DNA of 64,000 nt from Bacteroidota bacterium (lineage in GTDB: Bacteria; Bacteroidota; Ignavibacteria; Ignavibacteriales; Ignavibacteriaceae), in NCBI GenBank assembly GCA_022573715.1, contig JACZTL010000011.1, positions 1 through 64,000 of the forward strand, written 5' to 3'. The translations under genes were made by a program, and so were the position numbers. Each line of letters begins with the position of its first letter. Within the stretch, counting starts at the first letter, position 1. This document shows positions 18,839-27,577 of the stretch, piece after piece. The notes beneath the pieces were generated by a model. It was not told the DNA's origin. It saw nothing but the letters and a program-made list of their open reading frames with translations, and searched no databases.

Positions 18839-18852
18839 TAACAAGGTGCGTT

Positions 18853-19533
18853 ATTCTAACCGTAAAAGAATTACCTGTTGATGACAGGCCGAGAGAAAAA
18901 TTAAAATTAAGAGGAGAGCAAAGCCTTACCGATGCTGAGCTTCTTGCTATACTTTTAAGAACAGGTACAAAAGGTAAATCGGTAATTACTCTTGCGCAGG
19001 AATTGATTTCCACTTATGGAAACTTAGCTAAGTTGTCTGCAAAATCTTTTTCAACTTTTATGAAAACACCGGGTATAGGAAAAGATAAAACTGCAACATT
19101 ATTAGCAGCATTTGAATTGAGCAGGAGAATTCAATCGCAGAAAAAATGGTTTTCAGATAAGAAAATTACTTCTCCAAGTGATGTAGCAGAAATATTTATT
19201 CCTCTTTTGAGAGATGAATTAAAGGAAAAATTTTTGCTTATAAACTTGAATTCTGCCAATAAAATTATAAATTATGATATAATATCTATCGGTAATTTAA
19301 ATTCAAGCGTTGTACACCCTAGGGAAGTATTTAAATCTGCAATTGAAAATAGTGCAGCTAGTATTATATTAATGCATAATCATCCTAGCGGAAATTGTAC
19401 ACCTAGTGAGGAAGATAAAAAATTGACTAAAAAATTAGTCGAATCAGGTAAACTTTTGGATATACCCGTTTTTGACCATATTATTATTGCCGGAAATTCT
19501 TACACAAGCTTTGTAGAAAAAAAATTAATTTAG
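18853..19533 (+). CDS. radC: RadC/JAB-domain protein, probable ATT start
   Basis: A full-length (about 227 aa) RadC-family protein: an N-terminal helix-hairpin-helix-like part (TVKELPVDDRPREKL, LTDAELLAILLRTGT, TPGIGKDKTATLL) and a C-terminal JAMM metallo-domain with HNHPSG and a downstream Asp (DHIIIAG). The frame is open back to 18826 and family homology begins right after 18853, where the codon is ATT; AAGG lies 6 nt upstream of it. The only standard start in frame is TTG at 19003, which would delete the conserved first 50 residues. Function remains unsettled in the family; it is not required for DNA repair in E. coli. Confidence 0.85.
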   Translation: MLTVKELPVDDRPREKLKLRGEQSLTDAELLAILLRTGTKGKSVITLAQELISTYGNLAKLSAKSFSTFMKTPGIGKDKTATLLAAFELSRRIQSQKKWFSDKKITSPSDVAEIFIPLLRDELKEKFLLINLNSANKIINYDIISIGNLNSSVVHPREVFKSAIENSAASIILMHNHPSGNCTPSEEDKKLTKKLVESGKLLDIPVFDHIIIAGNSYTSFVEKKLI

Positions 19534-19623
19534 TATGTTTAACGTACTAAAAATTGCTAATTCAATATTATTATTATATATTTTGTTTCATTAATAATTT
19601 TAAATACCCTAAAGGAGTCCCAA

Positions 19624-19902
19624 ATGGAAATAGGCAAAAACATTAAGAATGTAGCATTAGTGTTAGTATTTGCCGTTACTACAAGTGTCTTTGTAGGCTG
19701 CGGTGGAGTAAGCGACACACAAATGTTGACGTTAAACAACCTCAGAGCGGAAGTTAACTCACTTAAGGCTGAATCGGAAACACTTAAACAAGAAAGAGAG
19801 GATTTGCAGAAATCTATAGCAGAGAAAAATGCAAAACTCGAAGAATGTAAAAAAGTGACTGAAGAGACTAAAGCCAATCTAAACAAAATGAAGAATCAAT
19901 AA
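19624..19902 (+). CDS. Small coiled-coil lipoprotein
   Basis: A 92-aa protein with a lipoprotein signal peptide (lipobox VFVGC, Cys about residue 24) followed by a single long heptad-type helix (LNNLRAEVNSLKAESETLKQ). The size and plan match Lpp-like outer-membrane lipoproteins that form rods in the periplasm, though the C-terminal residues are not those of E. coli Lpp. It lies 32 nt upstream of a LysM protein, and both are probably transcribed together and act at the peptidoglycan/outer-membrane interface. Confidence 0.75.
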   Translation: MEIGKNIKNVALVLVFAVTTSVFVGCGGVSDTQMLTLNNLRAEVNSLKAESETLKQEREDLQKSIAEKNAKLEECKKVTEETKANLNKMKNQ

Positions 19903-19934
19903 CGATTTAAAAAAAAGAAATTGGAGTAAATCTT

Positions 19935-20615
19935 ATGAAATTAAATAAATCAGTTTTAGGTATCTTCGCTCTTCTTTTATTCTTTTCAGCTAATATCTTG
20001 GCACAAGATACAGAGATGACCGAAGAACAATGGGAAGCTCAAATGACAAATTTGAGAACCCAAAAGAAATCACTTACAAGTGAAATAGCTTCCTTAAAAA
20101 CAGACATTAACAATTTAAGGAACACAAAAGTTGAAAGCTATGACGACTGTATGAATAAATTATACAGTATAATTGGTGTAACACCAGAAGATGTTGTTAA
20201 TTTTAGAGTTGCAGTTAATCAACTTGACGGTAGAATTGCCGGACAAGATGGTCCAAAAATTGACAGCCAAAAAGATTTAGATCTATTAAAACTAAATAAA
20301 ATTAGTGCTTTACCAGAATTTTACGAAAGAGTTCATAGCACTCTTCAAAGAGATTTAGATGCCTGGATAGAAGAACCACCTGAAATTAATTATACAGTAG
20401 TTAGAGGCGATAATCTTTGGAATATTGCTAAGAAACCTCAGCATTACGGCAACGCTTTTGCATGGCCAATGATTTACAAAGCAAATCGTGATAAAATTAA
20501 GGACCCTGATTTAATTTATCCTAAACAGGTATTTAAAATTCCAAAGCTTACAGAAGAAGAAAAAGCTAAATACAATAAAATCAGAAGGAACTATAAACCA
20601 GCTCCTGTTCAGTAA
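19935..20615 (+). CDS. Exported LysM-domain protein
   Basis: A 226-aa protein with a signal peptide (cleavage after about residue 23, NILAQ), a coiled-coil segment (about 32-62, LRTQKKSLTSEIASLKTDI) and a C-terminal LysM peptidoglycan-binding domain (about 153-210: YTVVRGDNLWNIAKK, MIYKANRDKIKDPDLIYPKQ). It probably binds cell wall and bridges to the lipoprotein encoded just before it. A terminator follows. Confidence 0.8.
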   Translation: MKLNKSVLGIFALLLFFSANILAQDTEMTEEQWEAQMTNLRTQKKSLTSEIASLKTDINNLRNTKVESYDDCMNKLYSIIGVTPEDVVNFRVAVNQLDGRIAGQDGPKIDSQKDLDLLKLNKISALPEFYERVHSTLQRDLDAWIEEPPEINYTVVRGDNLWNIAKKPQHYGNAFAWPMIYKANRDKIKDPDLIYPKQVFKIPKLTEEEKAKYNKIRRNYKPAPVQ

Positions 20616-20645
20616 GCTTGTCCTTAAATATTAATATATTACTTA

Positions 20646-20682
20646 AAACCCTTATCATTTTTTAAATGATGAGGGTTTTTTT
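20646..20682 (+). terminator. Intrinsic terminator after the LysM gene
   Basis: The segment AAACCCTTATCATTT (20646-20660) pairs with AAATGATGAGGGTTT (from 20664) with only minor mismatch, and the right arm runs into a T-run. It closes the lipoprotein-LysM unit. Confidence 0.85.
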
Positions 20683-20702
20683 ATTTAAATGAAAATGTAA
20701 CA

Positions 20703-21680
20703 ATGACCGCAGAACAAAAAGAAATAAAATTAGATAGTGCTAACATGTTAGAAATTCTAGGTGTCAATGATGTCAACCTAAAACAAATTGAAGAAAGATT
20801 CAGTGCATCAATTACAGTAAGAGGAGATTCGGTTTATGTTAACGGAGTAAAAGAAGAGATTGATGTGATTGAAAAAATTTTAAAAGAGATGATTTATGTT
20901 CTTAACACAAACGGTAAACTTGAATCATCCGATGTGAATACGATTATATCTCTTACAAAAGAAGGTAAAAAAATAATTAACGAGGAAGAATACGAATCGA
21001 TAATTCTTTACACAAAAAATGACACTATAAAAGCTAAAACTTCAGGGCAATTAAAATACATACAAAGCGCTCAAAAAAATGATATCTGTTTTGCTATTGG
21101 TCCTGCCGGTACTGGTAAGACATATCTGGCAGTAGCCTTAGCTGTTGCAGAACTAAAAAAAGGAACAGTTAAAAAAATAATTCTTGCTCGTCCGGCAGTT
21201 GAAGCCGGTGAAAGTTTAGGATTTTTACCTGGTGATTTTCAAGAAAAAATTGATCCTTACCTTCGTCCTTTATATGATGCCTTAGATGACATGATGCCTT
21301 CAGATAAACTAAAAAGTTATTTTGAAAAAACTATTATTGAAATAGTACCGCTTGCATATATGAGGGGCAGGACATTAAATAACGCGTTCGTTATTCTTGA
21401 TGAAGCACAAAACGCCACAGATATTCAAATGAAAATGTTTTTAACAAGACTCGGTGCTAATTCCAAGGCAATAATTACGGGTGATATAACCCAGATTGAT
21501 CTTCCTAGTAAAAGTTTAAGTGGACTTGTACAGGCAGAAGAAATATTGAGTCACATTGATGGAATAGGTTTTGCTTATTTTGACAGAAGTGATATTGTGA
21601 GGCACAGATTGGTTAAAGATATTATTGATGCTTATGAAAAAGTTGACAAATCAAACAGAAAGAATAATAATTCAAAATAA
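20703..21680 (+). CDS. phoH: PhoH-family ATPase
   Basis: A 325-aa cytoplasmic ATPase with a small N-terminal KH-like domain (about 20-65) and a P-loop domain: Walker A GPAGTGKT (133-140), the motif ARPAVEAGESLGFLPGD and Walker B AFVILDEAQNA. PhoH proteins (PhoL type) are linked to RNA metabolism and are often next to ybeY; no ybeY gene is present here. It is convergent with mazG, and the two stops overlap by 9 bp. Confidence 0.92.
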   Translation: MTAEQKEIKLDSANMLEILGVNDVNLKQIEERFSASITVRGDSVYVNGVKEEIDVIEKILKEMIYVLNTNGKLESSDVNTIISLTKEGKKIINEEEYESIILYTKNDTIKAKTSGQLKYIQSAQKNDICFAIGPAGTGKTYLAVALAVAELKKGTVKKIILARPAVEAGESLGFLPGDFQEKIDPYLRPLYDALDDMMPSDKLKSYFEKTIIEIVPLAYMRGRTLNNAFVILDEAQNATDIQMKMFLTRLGANSKAIITGDITQIDLPSKSLSGLVQAEEILSHIDGIGFAYFDRSDIVRHRLVKDIIDAYEKVDKSNRKNNNSK

Positions 21681-22433
21681 CTTTTTACTTTTGTTCCAGT
21701 AAAAATCCATTTCTTCTAAATTTGATTCACCAATTTTCTTACCTTTTTCTTTTATGCTCTTTTCAACATAGTTAAATCTTTTTATAAATTTTTTATTGGT
21801 TTTTCTTAAGGCATTCTCTGGGTTTACACCTATAAATCTTGCATAGTTTACAATTGAAAAAATTACATCTCCAATCTCTTCTTCTATTTCTATAATAGAC
21901 TTATTATTCTCTGCTTCTTGCATTTCGTTTAATTCTTCCTCTACTTTTTTCCAAACATCTTCTTTTCGTTTCCAATCAAAACCAACTTTTGCTGCTTTAT
22001 CCTGCAACCTGTGTGCTTTCTGCAAAGAAGGTAAATTATCCGGAATACCTTCCAGTACAGATTCTCTTCCTTCTTTTAATTTTATCATTTCCCAATTACG
22101 TTTTACATCATCAGAATTATTTACTTTTACATCTCCAAAAACGTGTGGATGTCTGTTTATAAGTTTTTCTTTTATTGAATCAATCACTTCCACTAGTTTG
22201 AATTTATTATTTTCTTCCGCAATTATTGAGTGAAAAACAATATGTAATAACAAATCACCTAATTCTTTTTTTAATTCTTCATAATCCTTTTTATCAATAG
22301 CATCAACAACTTCGTAGGCTTCTTCAATTGTGGCAGCTTTTATTGAATCATTTGTTTGCTCTCTGTCCCAAGGACATTCTTTCCTAAGTTTTTTAACTAT
22401 ATCCACTAATTCTTCAAATTTACTTTTCAGCAT
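21672..22433 (-). CDS. mazG: Nucleoside triphosphate pyrophosphohydrolase MazG
   Basis: Hydrolyses NTPs and dNTPs to monophosphates and pyrophosphate, as a house-cleaning enzyme. The 253 aa contain two MazG domains, the first with the EExxE/ExxD metal site (ATIEEAYEVVDAI, ELKKELGDLLLHIVFH) and the N-terminal CPWDREQT signature, the second with ELNEMQEAE and EIEEEIGDVIFSIVNYAR. The family is unrelated to the MazF toxin despite the name. It is convergent with phoH. Confidence 0.95.
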   Translation of the reverse strand: MLKSKFEELVDIVKKLRKECPWDREQTNDSIKAATIEEAYEVVDAIDKKDYEELKKELGDLLLHIVFHSIIAEENNKFKLVEVIDSIKEKLINRHPHVFGDVKVNNSDDVKRNWEMIKLKEGRESVLEGIPDNLPSLQKAHRLQDKAAKVGFDWKRKEDVWKKVEEELNEMQEAENNKSIIEIEEEIGDVIFSIVNYARFIGVNPENALRKTNKKFIKRFNYVEKSIKEKGKKIGESNLEEMDFYWNKSKKLF

Positions 22434-22508
22434 ATTATTAAATTCCTAAATTGTACCGATATAAAATTTTATTTTAATAACTCATCTTGCGCAAAATATG
22501 AAATATGA

Positions 22509-22640
22509 ATAGCCACGACCTTTAGGTCGTGGGCAAATGATATCCATAACTATTGGCTTTAGCCACATAAAAAAAAGATTTTGGGCTAAAGCCTGTGTCC
22601 GATTACTATATCTAATCCACGACCTAACAGCCGTGGCTAT
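22509..22640. repeat. Nested inverted-repeat (REP/RAYT-like) element
   Basis: The outer arms ATAGCCACG (22509-22517) and CGTGGCTAT (22632-22640) are perfect inverted repeats. Inside the left end CCACGACC and GGTCGTGG form an 8-bp hairpin. The inner arms GGCTTTAGCC (22555-22564) and GGCTAAAGCC (22584-22593) are a second inverted pair. This nesting is typical of REP-type elements mobilised by IS200-like (RAYT) transposases; no transposase gene is in the window. Confidence 0.75.
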
Positions 22641-22716
22641 AAATTGTTAAATAATGCGTAACATAAATTAATAATATAAAATAACAAATATATATTTAGT
22701 TAAAACGGGAGAAATT

Positions 22717-23175
22717 ATGATTGAAGATAAAATAAAAAAACTTGGATTTGAATTACCTGAACCAACTAAACCAATGGCAGCATATTTACCGTCGGTACAA
22801 TCCGGTAATCTTGTTTTTACGGCAGGACAAATACCGGTTGTAAAGGGTGAATTGAAATATAAAGGGAAAGTAGGATTTATTTTAACTCTTGAAGAAGCAC
22901 AAAAGGCAGCACAAATTTGTGTGTTAAATTGTTTGAGTGTCGTAAAAAGTATTACTGGTTCATTAGAGAACATCGAACAAATTGTAAAATTAACGGTATT
23001 TGTAAACAGTGCTGATAATTTTACATCCCAACATCTTGTTGCAAACGGTGCATCAGAATTACTTGGAGAAATATTTGGTGAAACCGGGAAACACGCAAGA
23101 AGTGCAATCGGTGTTAATGAATTACCCGGGGATTCTGCAGTAGAAATAGAAATGGTTTGCAGAGTAAAAAATTAG
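22717..23175 (+). CDS. RidA/YjgF-family protein
   Basis: A 152-aa protein of the YjgF/YER057c/UK114 fold in its longer, YjgF-like endoribonuclease-domain variety: LVFTAGQIPV, AAQICVLNCLSVVKSITGSLENI, KLTVFVNSADNF and GKHARSAIGVNELP. The usual catalytic arginine position of RidA (in RSA) is present as ARSAIGV. It may deaminate reactive enamine/imine intermediates from PLP enzymes. It is convergent with trpA, whose partner TrpB is a PLP enzyme, but a functional link is not shown. Confidence 0.85.
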   Translation: MIEDKIKKLGFELPEPTKPMAAYLPSVQSGNLVFTAGQIPVVKGELKYKGKVGFILTLEEAQKAAQICVLNCLSVVKSITGSLENIEQIVKLTVFVNSADNFTSQHLVANGASELLGEIFGETGKHARSAIGVNELPGDSAVEIEMVCRVKN

Positions 23176-23177
23176 CT

Positions 23178-23963
23178 CTAATTTATCAGTGAGTTTTTTA
23201 ATTCACTAACTAAATTTAATGTTTTCTGGTATGGCGGTTTTTCTTTTAATAAAGACTTGATTATAACACTGCCTACAATAATACCATCACAATAAGGTAA
23301 AACTTTTTTTGCATCGTTCGGGCTTGAAATACCAAAACCAACTAAAGTTTTATTTTTTGTTATTGTGTTCTTGATAGTTTTCAAGTAATTCTCATTTATT
23401 TCTTTATCAAAATTTATCCCTGTAATTCCGTTGATGCTTACACAATAAACAAAACCCGAAGACTTTTCATCAATCATTTCTATTCTGTTCACAGGTGTAG
23501 TAGGAGCAATGAGAGAAATGATGTCCAAATTATTGAAATGATTTTTATAAAAAACTTTCTGTTCGTTAACCGGGATGTCCGGAATAATTAAACCGTTAAC
23601 GCCGGAGTAATATGAATCTTTTGCAAATCTTTCTATTCCATAAGCCAAAATTGGGTTTGCATAACCCATAAGTAAAATTGGCTTTGCCGAAAATTTTCTG
23701 ATTTCTTGTACATATTCAAATGTAGCGGAGATATTTATTCCGTTTTTTAATGCAAGCTGGGAAGATTTTTGGATAACACTTCCATCGGCAATGGGGTCAC
23801 TGAAGGGAATACCTATTTCCAGTATGTCTGCTCCGGCATTAAAAATATTTAAAGCTAATTCTGTAAAATTTTTTTTATTCGGAAATCCACTCGTTAAAAA
23901 AATAGAAAGAGCCTTATCGCCTTTATCGTTTATAGCTTTTATTTGATTTTTTATTACTGACAT
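23178..23963 (-). CDS. trpA: Tryptophan synthase alpha chain
   Basis: Cleaves indole-3-glycerol phosphate to indole, which is passed to TrpB. The TIM barrel motifs are present: LEIGIPFSDPIADG with the catalytic Asp/Glu, GLIIPDIPV, and a phosphate-binding GFGISSP near the end. The start is ATG 23963, one base after the trpB stop; a longer frame to 24005 would run into trpB and has no homology. Last gene of the trp operon. Confidence 0.96.
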   Translation of the reverse strand: MSVIKNQIKAINDKGDKALSIFLTSGFPNKKNFTELALNIFNAGADILEIGIPFSDPIADGSVIQKSSQLALKNGINISATFEYVQEIRKFSAKPILLMGYANPILAYGIERFAKDSYYSGVNGLIIPDIPVNEQKVFYKNHFNNLDIISLIAPTTPVNRIEMIDEKSSGFVYCVSINGITGINFDKEINENYLKTIKNTITKNKTLVGFGISSPNDAKKVLPYCDGIIVGSVIIKSLLKEKPPYQKTLNLVSELKNSLIN

Positions 23964-23964
23964 T

Positions 23965-25155
23965 TTATACGAATAGATTTTTATAAGTTTCCATATCTTT
24001 ATCACCCCTGCCGCTTAAGTTGAGGATTATAATTTCATCTTTTTTAGTTTTCGGCATTATGTACTCGAGGTAAGCAATTGCGTGTGCGCTTTCAAGTGCA
24101 GGTATTATTCCTTCAGCTTTTGAAAGCATTTTTGCTGCCTCCAGCGCTTCTTCATCTGTAACAGAAAAGTATGAAACTATTTTTTCATCTTTCAAATAGC
24201 TATGCTCTGGCCCGACACCCGGATAATCAAGACCTGCAGAAATTGAATAAACTTCTTCAACTTGTCCGAATTCATTTTGCAAAAGGTAGGACCGCATCCC
24301 GTGAAAGATACCGTCTTTACCCAAAGTAAGGGTTGCACAATTTTCTTTAAATTCTAACCCTTTGCCTGCAGCTTCAACCCCGATTAGTTCAACATCATCT
24401 TCTATAAAGGGATAAAAAATACCGATTGCATTACTGCCCCCGCCGACACAGGCAATTATTTTATCAGGATTTTTACCCTCTGTTTTATTTATCTGCTTTT
24501 TTGTTTCTATTCCGATTATTGATTGAAAATCTCGTACCATCATCGGATAAGGATGAGGACCAACCACAGAACCGATTATATAATGAGTGTTTTCAATATT
24601 GCTTACCCAATCTCTTATTGCTTCGTTGGCAGCATCTTTTAATGTTTTTGTCCCGGATGTAACTTCAATTACTTCTGCACCCAACATTTTCATTCTTAAC
24701 ACATTGGGTCTTTGCCTCTTAACGTCTTCTTCTCCCATAAATATTAAACAATGCAAACGGAATTTTGCACAAACGGTTGCAACTGCAACACCGTGCTGAC
24801 CGGCACCAGTCTCAGCTATTATTCTGTCTTTCCCCATTCTCTTTGCTACAAGTATTTGTCCAATTGCATTATTGATTTTATGAGCACCGGTGTGACAAAG
24901 GTCTTCTCTTTTTAAATATATTTTTCCGCCTTTGTAATGTTTGGTTAAATTTGAAGCAAATGTAAGCGGTGTTGGTCTTCCGGAATATTCTGTGTTTAAT
25001 TTTTCAAGTTCTTTTAAAAAAGAAATATTGGTTTTAAGTTTCTTGTAGTATTCTTCTAATTCCATTAATGGTGATATTAGGGTTTCGGGTACAAACTTAC
25101 CGCCGTATTTACCAAAGTATCCTTTAACATCAGGAAATTTATAATATTTTAACAC
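23965..25155 (-). CDS. trpB: Tryptophan synthase beta chain
   Basis: PLP-dependent condensation of indole and serine to tryptophan. The PLP lysine is Lys93 in [10 protein letters not shown]; the phosphate-binding [10 protein letters not shown] and the substrate-binding segment around [10 protein letters not shown] are intact. The length, 396 aa, is that of the TrpB1 type that pairs with TrpA. The start is GTG at 25155, 2 nt after the aroF stop. Confidence 0.97.
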   Translation of the reverse strand: MLKYYKFPDVKGYFGKYGGKFVPETLISPLMELEEYYKKLKTNISFLKELEKLNTEYSGRPTPLTFASNLTKHYKGGKIYLKREDLCHTGAHKINNAIGQILVAKRMGKDRIIAETGAGQHGVAVATVCAKFRLHCLIFMGEEDVKRQRPNVLRMKMLGAEVIEVTSGTKTLKDAANEAIRDWVSNIENTHYIIGSVVGPHPYPMMVRDFQSIIGIETKKQINKTEGKNPDKIIACVGGGSNAIGIFYPFIEDDVELIGVEAAGKGLEFKENCATLTLGKDGIFHGMRSYLLQNEFGQVEEVYSISAGLDYPGVGPEHSYLKDEKIVSYFSVTDEEALEAAKMLSKAEGIIPALESAHAIAYLEYIMPKTKKDEIIILNLSGRGDKDMETYKNLFV

Positions 25156-25157
25156 GT

Positions 25158-26177
25158 TTATTCCAATTCTTGATTTTTAATTATAGGGATTAATTCTTTT
25201 ATTTTAGAAAATAATTTTTCAAATCGTTCTAATGTTAAAGATTGTGCACCGTCAGAAAGTGCTTTATCGGGATGATTATGTACCTCTATAATTAATCCAT
25301 CAGCACCACAGGCTATTGCTGCTAAGCTCATAGGTGTAACTTTATCCCAATAGCCTGTTCCATGTGAGGGGTCAACAATTATTGGAAGATGTGACATTTT
25401 TTTAATAACCGGTACGGAATTTAAATCCAGTGTATTGCGGGTTGATGTTTCAAAAGTTCTGATACCTCGTTCGCAAAGTATTACATTATAATTACCTTGT
25501 GCCAAAATATATTCTGCACATAGTAATAAATCTTCAACTTTTGCTGCCATTCCTCTTTTAAGTAAAATTGGTTTATTAATTTTTCCGACTTCCTCAAGCA
25601 AAGAATAATTCTGCATGTTTCTTGCACCTATTTGCAAAACATCTGCAACTTCAGCAATAATTGGTATTGTATGTGTATCTTTTACTTCCGTAACAATTGA
25701 CATTCCAAACTCTTTTTTCACATCATCCAAATACTGCAACCCTTTTTCTTTTAATCCTTGAAAAGAATAAGGACTCGTTCTGGGTTTATACGCCCCTGCT
25801 CTTAATAAATTAATACCCATTTTCTTTAATCTTCCTGCAATATCAAATATTTGGTCTTTGCTTTCAACTGAACAAGGTCCTGCAATTATTGATATGTTAC
25901 CACCTCCTATTTTGCAGTCACCAATCTTTATCACAGTATCATCTTCTTTCATTTCTCTGCCAACAAGTTTGTATTTATTTGTTATTCTTATTACTTCATC
26001 TACAGATTTCATTTTTCTGATTTCCTCTTCATTGATTGTATTAGTAGGTCCCGTTATCCCTATTGCAAGTTTTCTCTCTCCTGGGATTTCGTGGGGTGTA
26101 CAATTATATTCAATAATTTTATTTTTAATATTATCAATATCATTTCTTTGTGTATCTAAATTTAATATTATCAGCAT
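25158..26177 (-). CDS. aroF: DAHP synthase (type I-beta with N-terminal regulatory-like domain)
   Basis: Condenses phosphoenolpyruvate and erythrose 4-phosphate to DAHP, the first step of aromatic amino acid synthesis. A ferredoxin-like N-terminal domain (about residues 1-70) precedes the catalytic barrel with [23 protein letters not shown] and the metal-binding His in DPSHGTG. This architecture is known from Thermotoga-type enzymes, where the N-terminal domain gives feedback inhibition. Its place inside the trp operon, overlapping trpF by 7 nt, would put pathway entry under tryptophan control. Confidence 0.93.
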   Translation of the reverse strand: MLIILNLDTQRNDIDNIKNKIIEYNCTPHEIPGERKLAIGITGPTNTINEEEIRKMKSVDEVIRITNKYKLVGREMKEDDTVIKIGDCKIGGGNISIIAGPCSVESKDQIFDIAGRLKKMGINLLRAGAYKPRTSPYSFQGLKEKGLQYLDDVKKEFGMSIVTEVKDTHTIPIIAEVADVLQIGARNMQNYSLLEEVGKINKPILLKRGMAAKVEDLLLCAEYILAQGNYNVILCERGIRTFETSTRNTLDLNSVPVIKKMSHLPIIVDPSHGTGYWDKVTPMSLAAIACGADGLIIEVHNHPDKALSDGAQSLTLERFEKLFSKIKELIPIIKNQELE

Positions 26178-26791
26178 CCTTCACTCCTAAATAATTTAAA
26201 AAGTGAGAAAAAATCCCTCACCTTATTTTCGTCTTTTTTACCCGGGCTTATTTCCAATGAAGAAGATATATCAATAGCTTGTGGTCTAATTTGTTCAACA
26301 ATGTATTTTATATTCTTTTCAGATATTCCGCCCGATAGTATTATATCGTTTTTAATCTTGTCGGGTATTTTATTCCAGTTAAAACTTTTTCCTGTTCCGC
26401 CGTAATTTCTTGTTGAAAAAGAATCAAACAAAAATCCGCAATTATTGTATTCACTTAATATCGAGAAATTAAATGTCTCAGTAATTCTAAAACTTTTAAT
26501 CACAGGGAATAATATTTTATTTACTGTTTCCGGTGATTCTTCCCCGTGTAGTTGTACAGTATTTAAATGAATGTTTGCTGCCACTTTATTAATTAATTCG
26601 GGTGTTTCATTTACAAACACTCCAACTTTCATAGTAAAAGGGGAAAGCTCACGTACGATTTTAATTGCTTTATTAAGCTCAATATATCTTTTGCTTTCAT
26701 TGTAAAATATAAAGCCCAAAGCATCTGCGCCGTATGCTTCACACATAAGCGCGTCTTCCAGATTTGTTATTCCGCAAACTTTAACTTTCAA
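26171..26791 (-). CDS. trpF: Phosphoribosylanthranilate isomerase
   Basis: Isomerises phosphoribosylanthranilate in tryptophan synthesis. A 206-aa TIM barrel with the general base Cys in KVCGITN, GFIFY, GVFVNE, VQLHGEE and the late DISSSLE. The start is TTG at 26791, inside the end of trpC (11-nt overlap), and the stop is TGA. A separate gene, not fused to trpC. Confidence 0.95.
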   Translation of the reverse strand: MKVKVCGITNLEDALMCEAYGADALGFIFYNESKRYIELNKAIKIVRELSPFTMKVGVFVNETPELINKVAANIHLNTVQLHGEESPETVNKILFPVIKSFRITETFNFSILSEYNNCGFLFDSFSTRNYGGTGKSFNWNKIPDKIKNDIILSGGISEKNIKYIVEQIRPQAIDISSSLEISPGKKDENKVRDFFSLFKLFRSEGC

Positions 26792-27575
26792 TTTGGCACC
26801 ATTTCACTAAATTCATTAAACCTTTCTTCAAGTCTTTAGAAGACATTAAAAATTCACCGACTAAAACAACGTCTACATTTGTTTTTTTTATTATTGATAA
26901 ATCTTCTTTTTTGTTAATCCCGCTTTCAGATACTATTAGAACATCTTCAGGTAGCAATTGTGAGATAGCAACAGTTGTATTTAAGTTCACAGAAAAGTCC
27001 GTGAGATTTCGATTATTTATTCCAACAAGTCTGCTTAAATTAAAATCAATTTTGTTGATTTGATCTTCTGAGTGTAATTCTAACAAAACCTCTAAGCCAA
27101 TTTCGTTTGCTGAACAAATTAATTCATTGATTTGTGACTTTGAAAGCACTTCGCAAATAAGAAGAATTACATCCGCGCCAAATGCCTTTGATTGATAAAC
27201 CTGAAAAACATCAGTTATAAAATCTTTTCTAAGAAGAGGAAGTTTTTTAAATTCTGCTATTTCTTTTAACAAAGTTATATTACCGCCGAAATAAACTTCA
27301 TCCGTTAAAACGGAAACGCCGGCAATCTTTGAGTTGAAATATGTTCCAATTATATTTTTATGATCAAATTTTTCATTTATTATTCCTTTAGAGGGGCTTT
27401 GCTTTTTTAGTTCGGCAATAATTGAGATATCTTTCGTGCTCTTTATTTTATCAATTAAATTTAAGTTTTCAGAGTTAAATAATTCCATTGATTCAAAGGA
27501 GTTGAGAGAAAAATTATTCTTTAAGATTCTAATTTCTTCTTTTTTTTGTTCGAGTATTTTATTTAATATGCTCAT
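26781..27575 (-). CDS. trpC: Indole-3-glycerol-phosphate synthase
   Basis: Closes the indole ring from CdRP. The 264-aa barrel has IIAELKKQSPSKG (catalytic Glu and Lys), LRKDFITDVFQVYQ, GINNRNL and the phosphate-binding VSESGI. It starts 3 nt after the trpD stop and overlaps trpF. Confidence 0.96.
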   Translation of the reverse strand: MSILNKILEQKKEEIRILKNNFSLNSFESMELFNSENLNLIDKIKSTKDISIIAELKKQSPSKGIINEKFDHKNIIGTYFNSKIAGVSVLTDEVYFGGNITLLKEIAEFKKLPLLRKDFITDVFQVYQSKAFGADVILLICEVLSKSQINELICSANEIGLEVLLELHSEDQINKIDFNLSRLVGINNRNLTDFSVNLNTTVAISQLLPEDVLIVSESGINKKEDLSIIKKTNVDVVLVGEFLMSSKDLKKGLMNLVKWCQIES

Positions 27576-27577
27576 TT

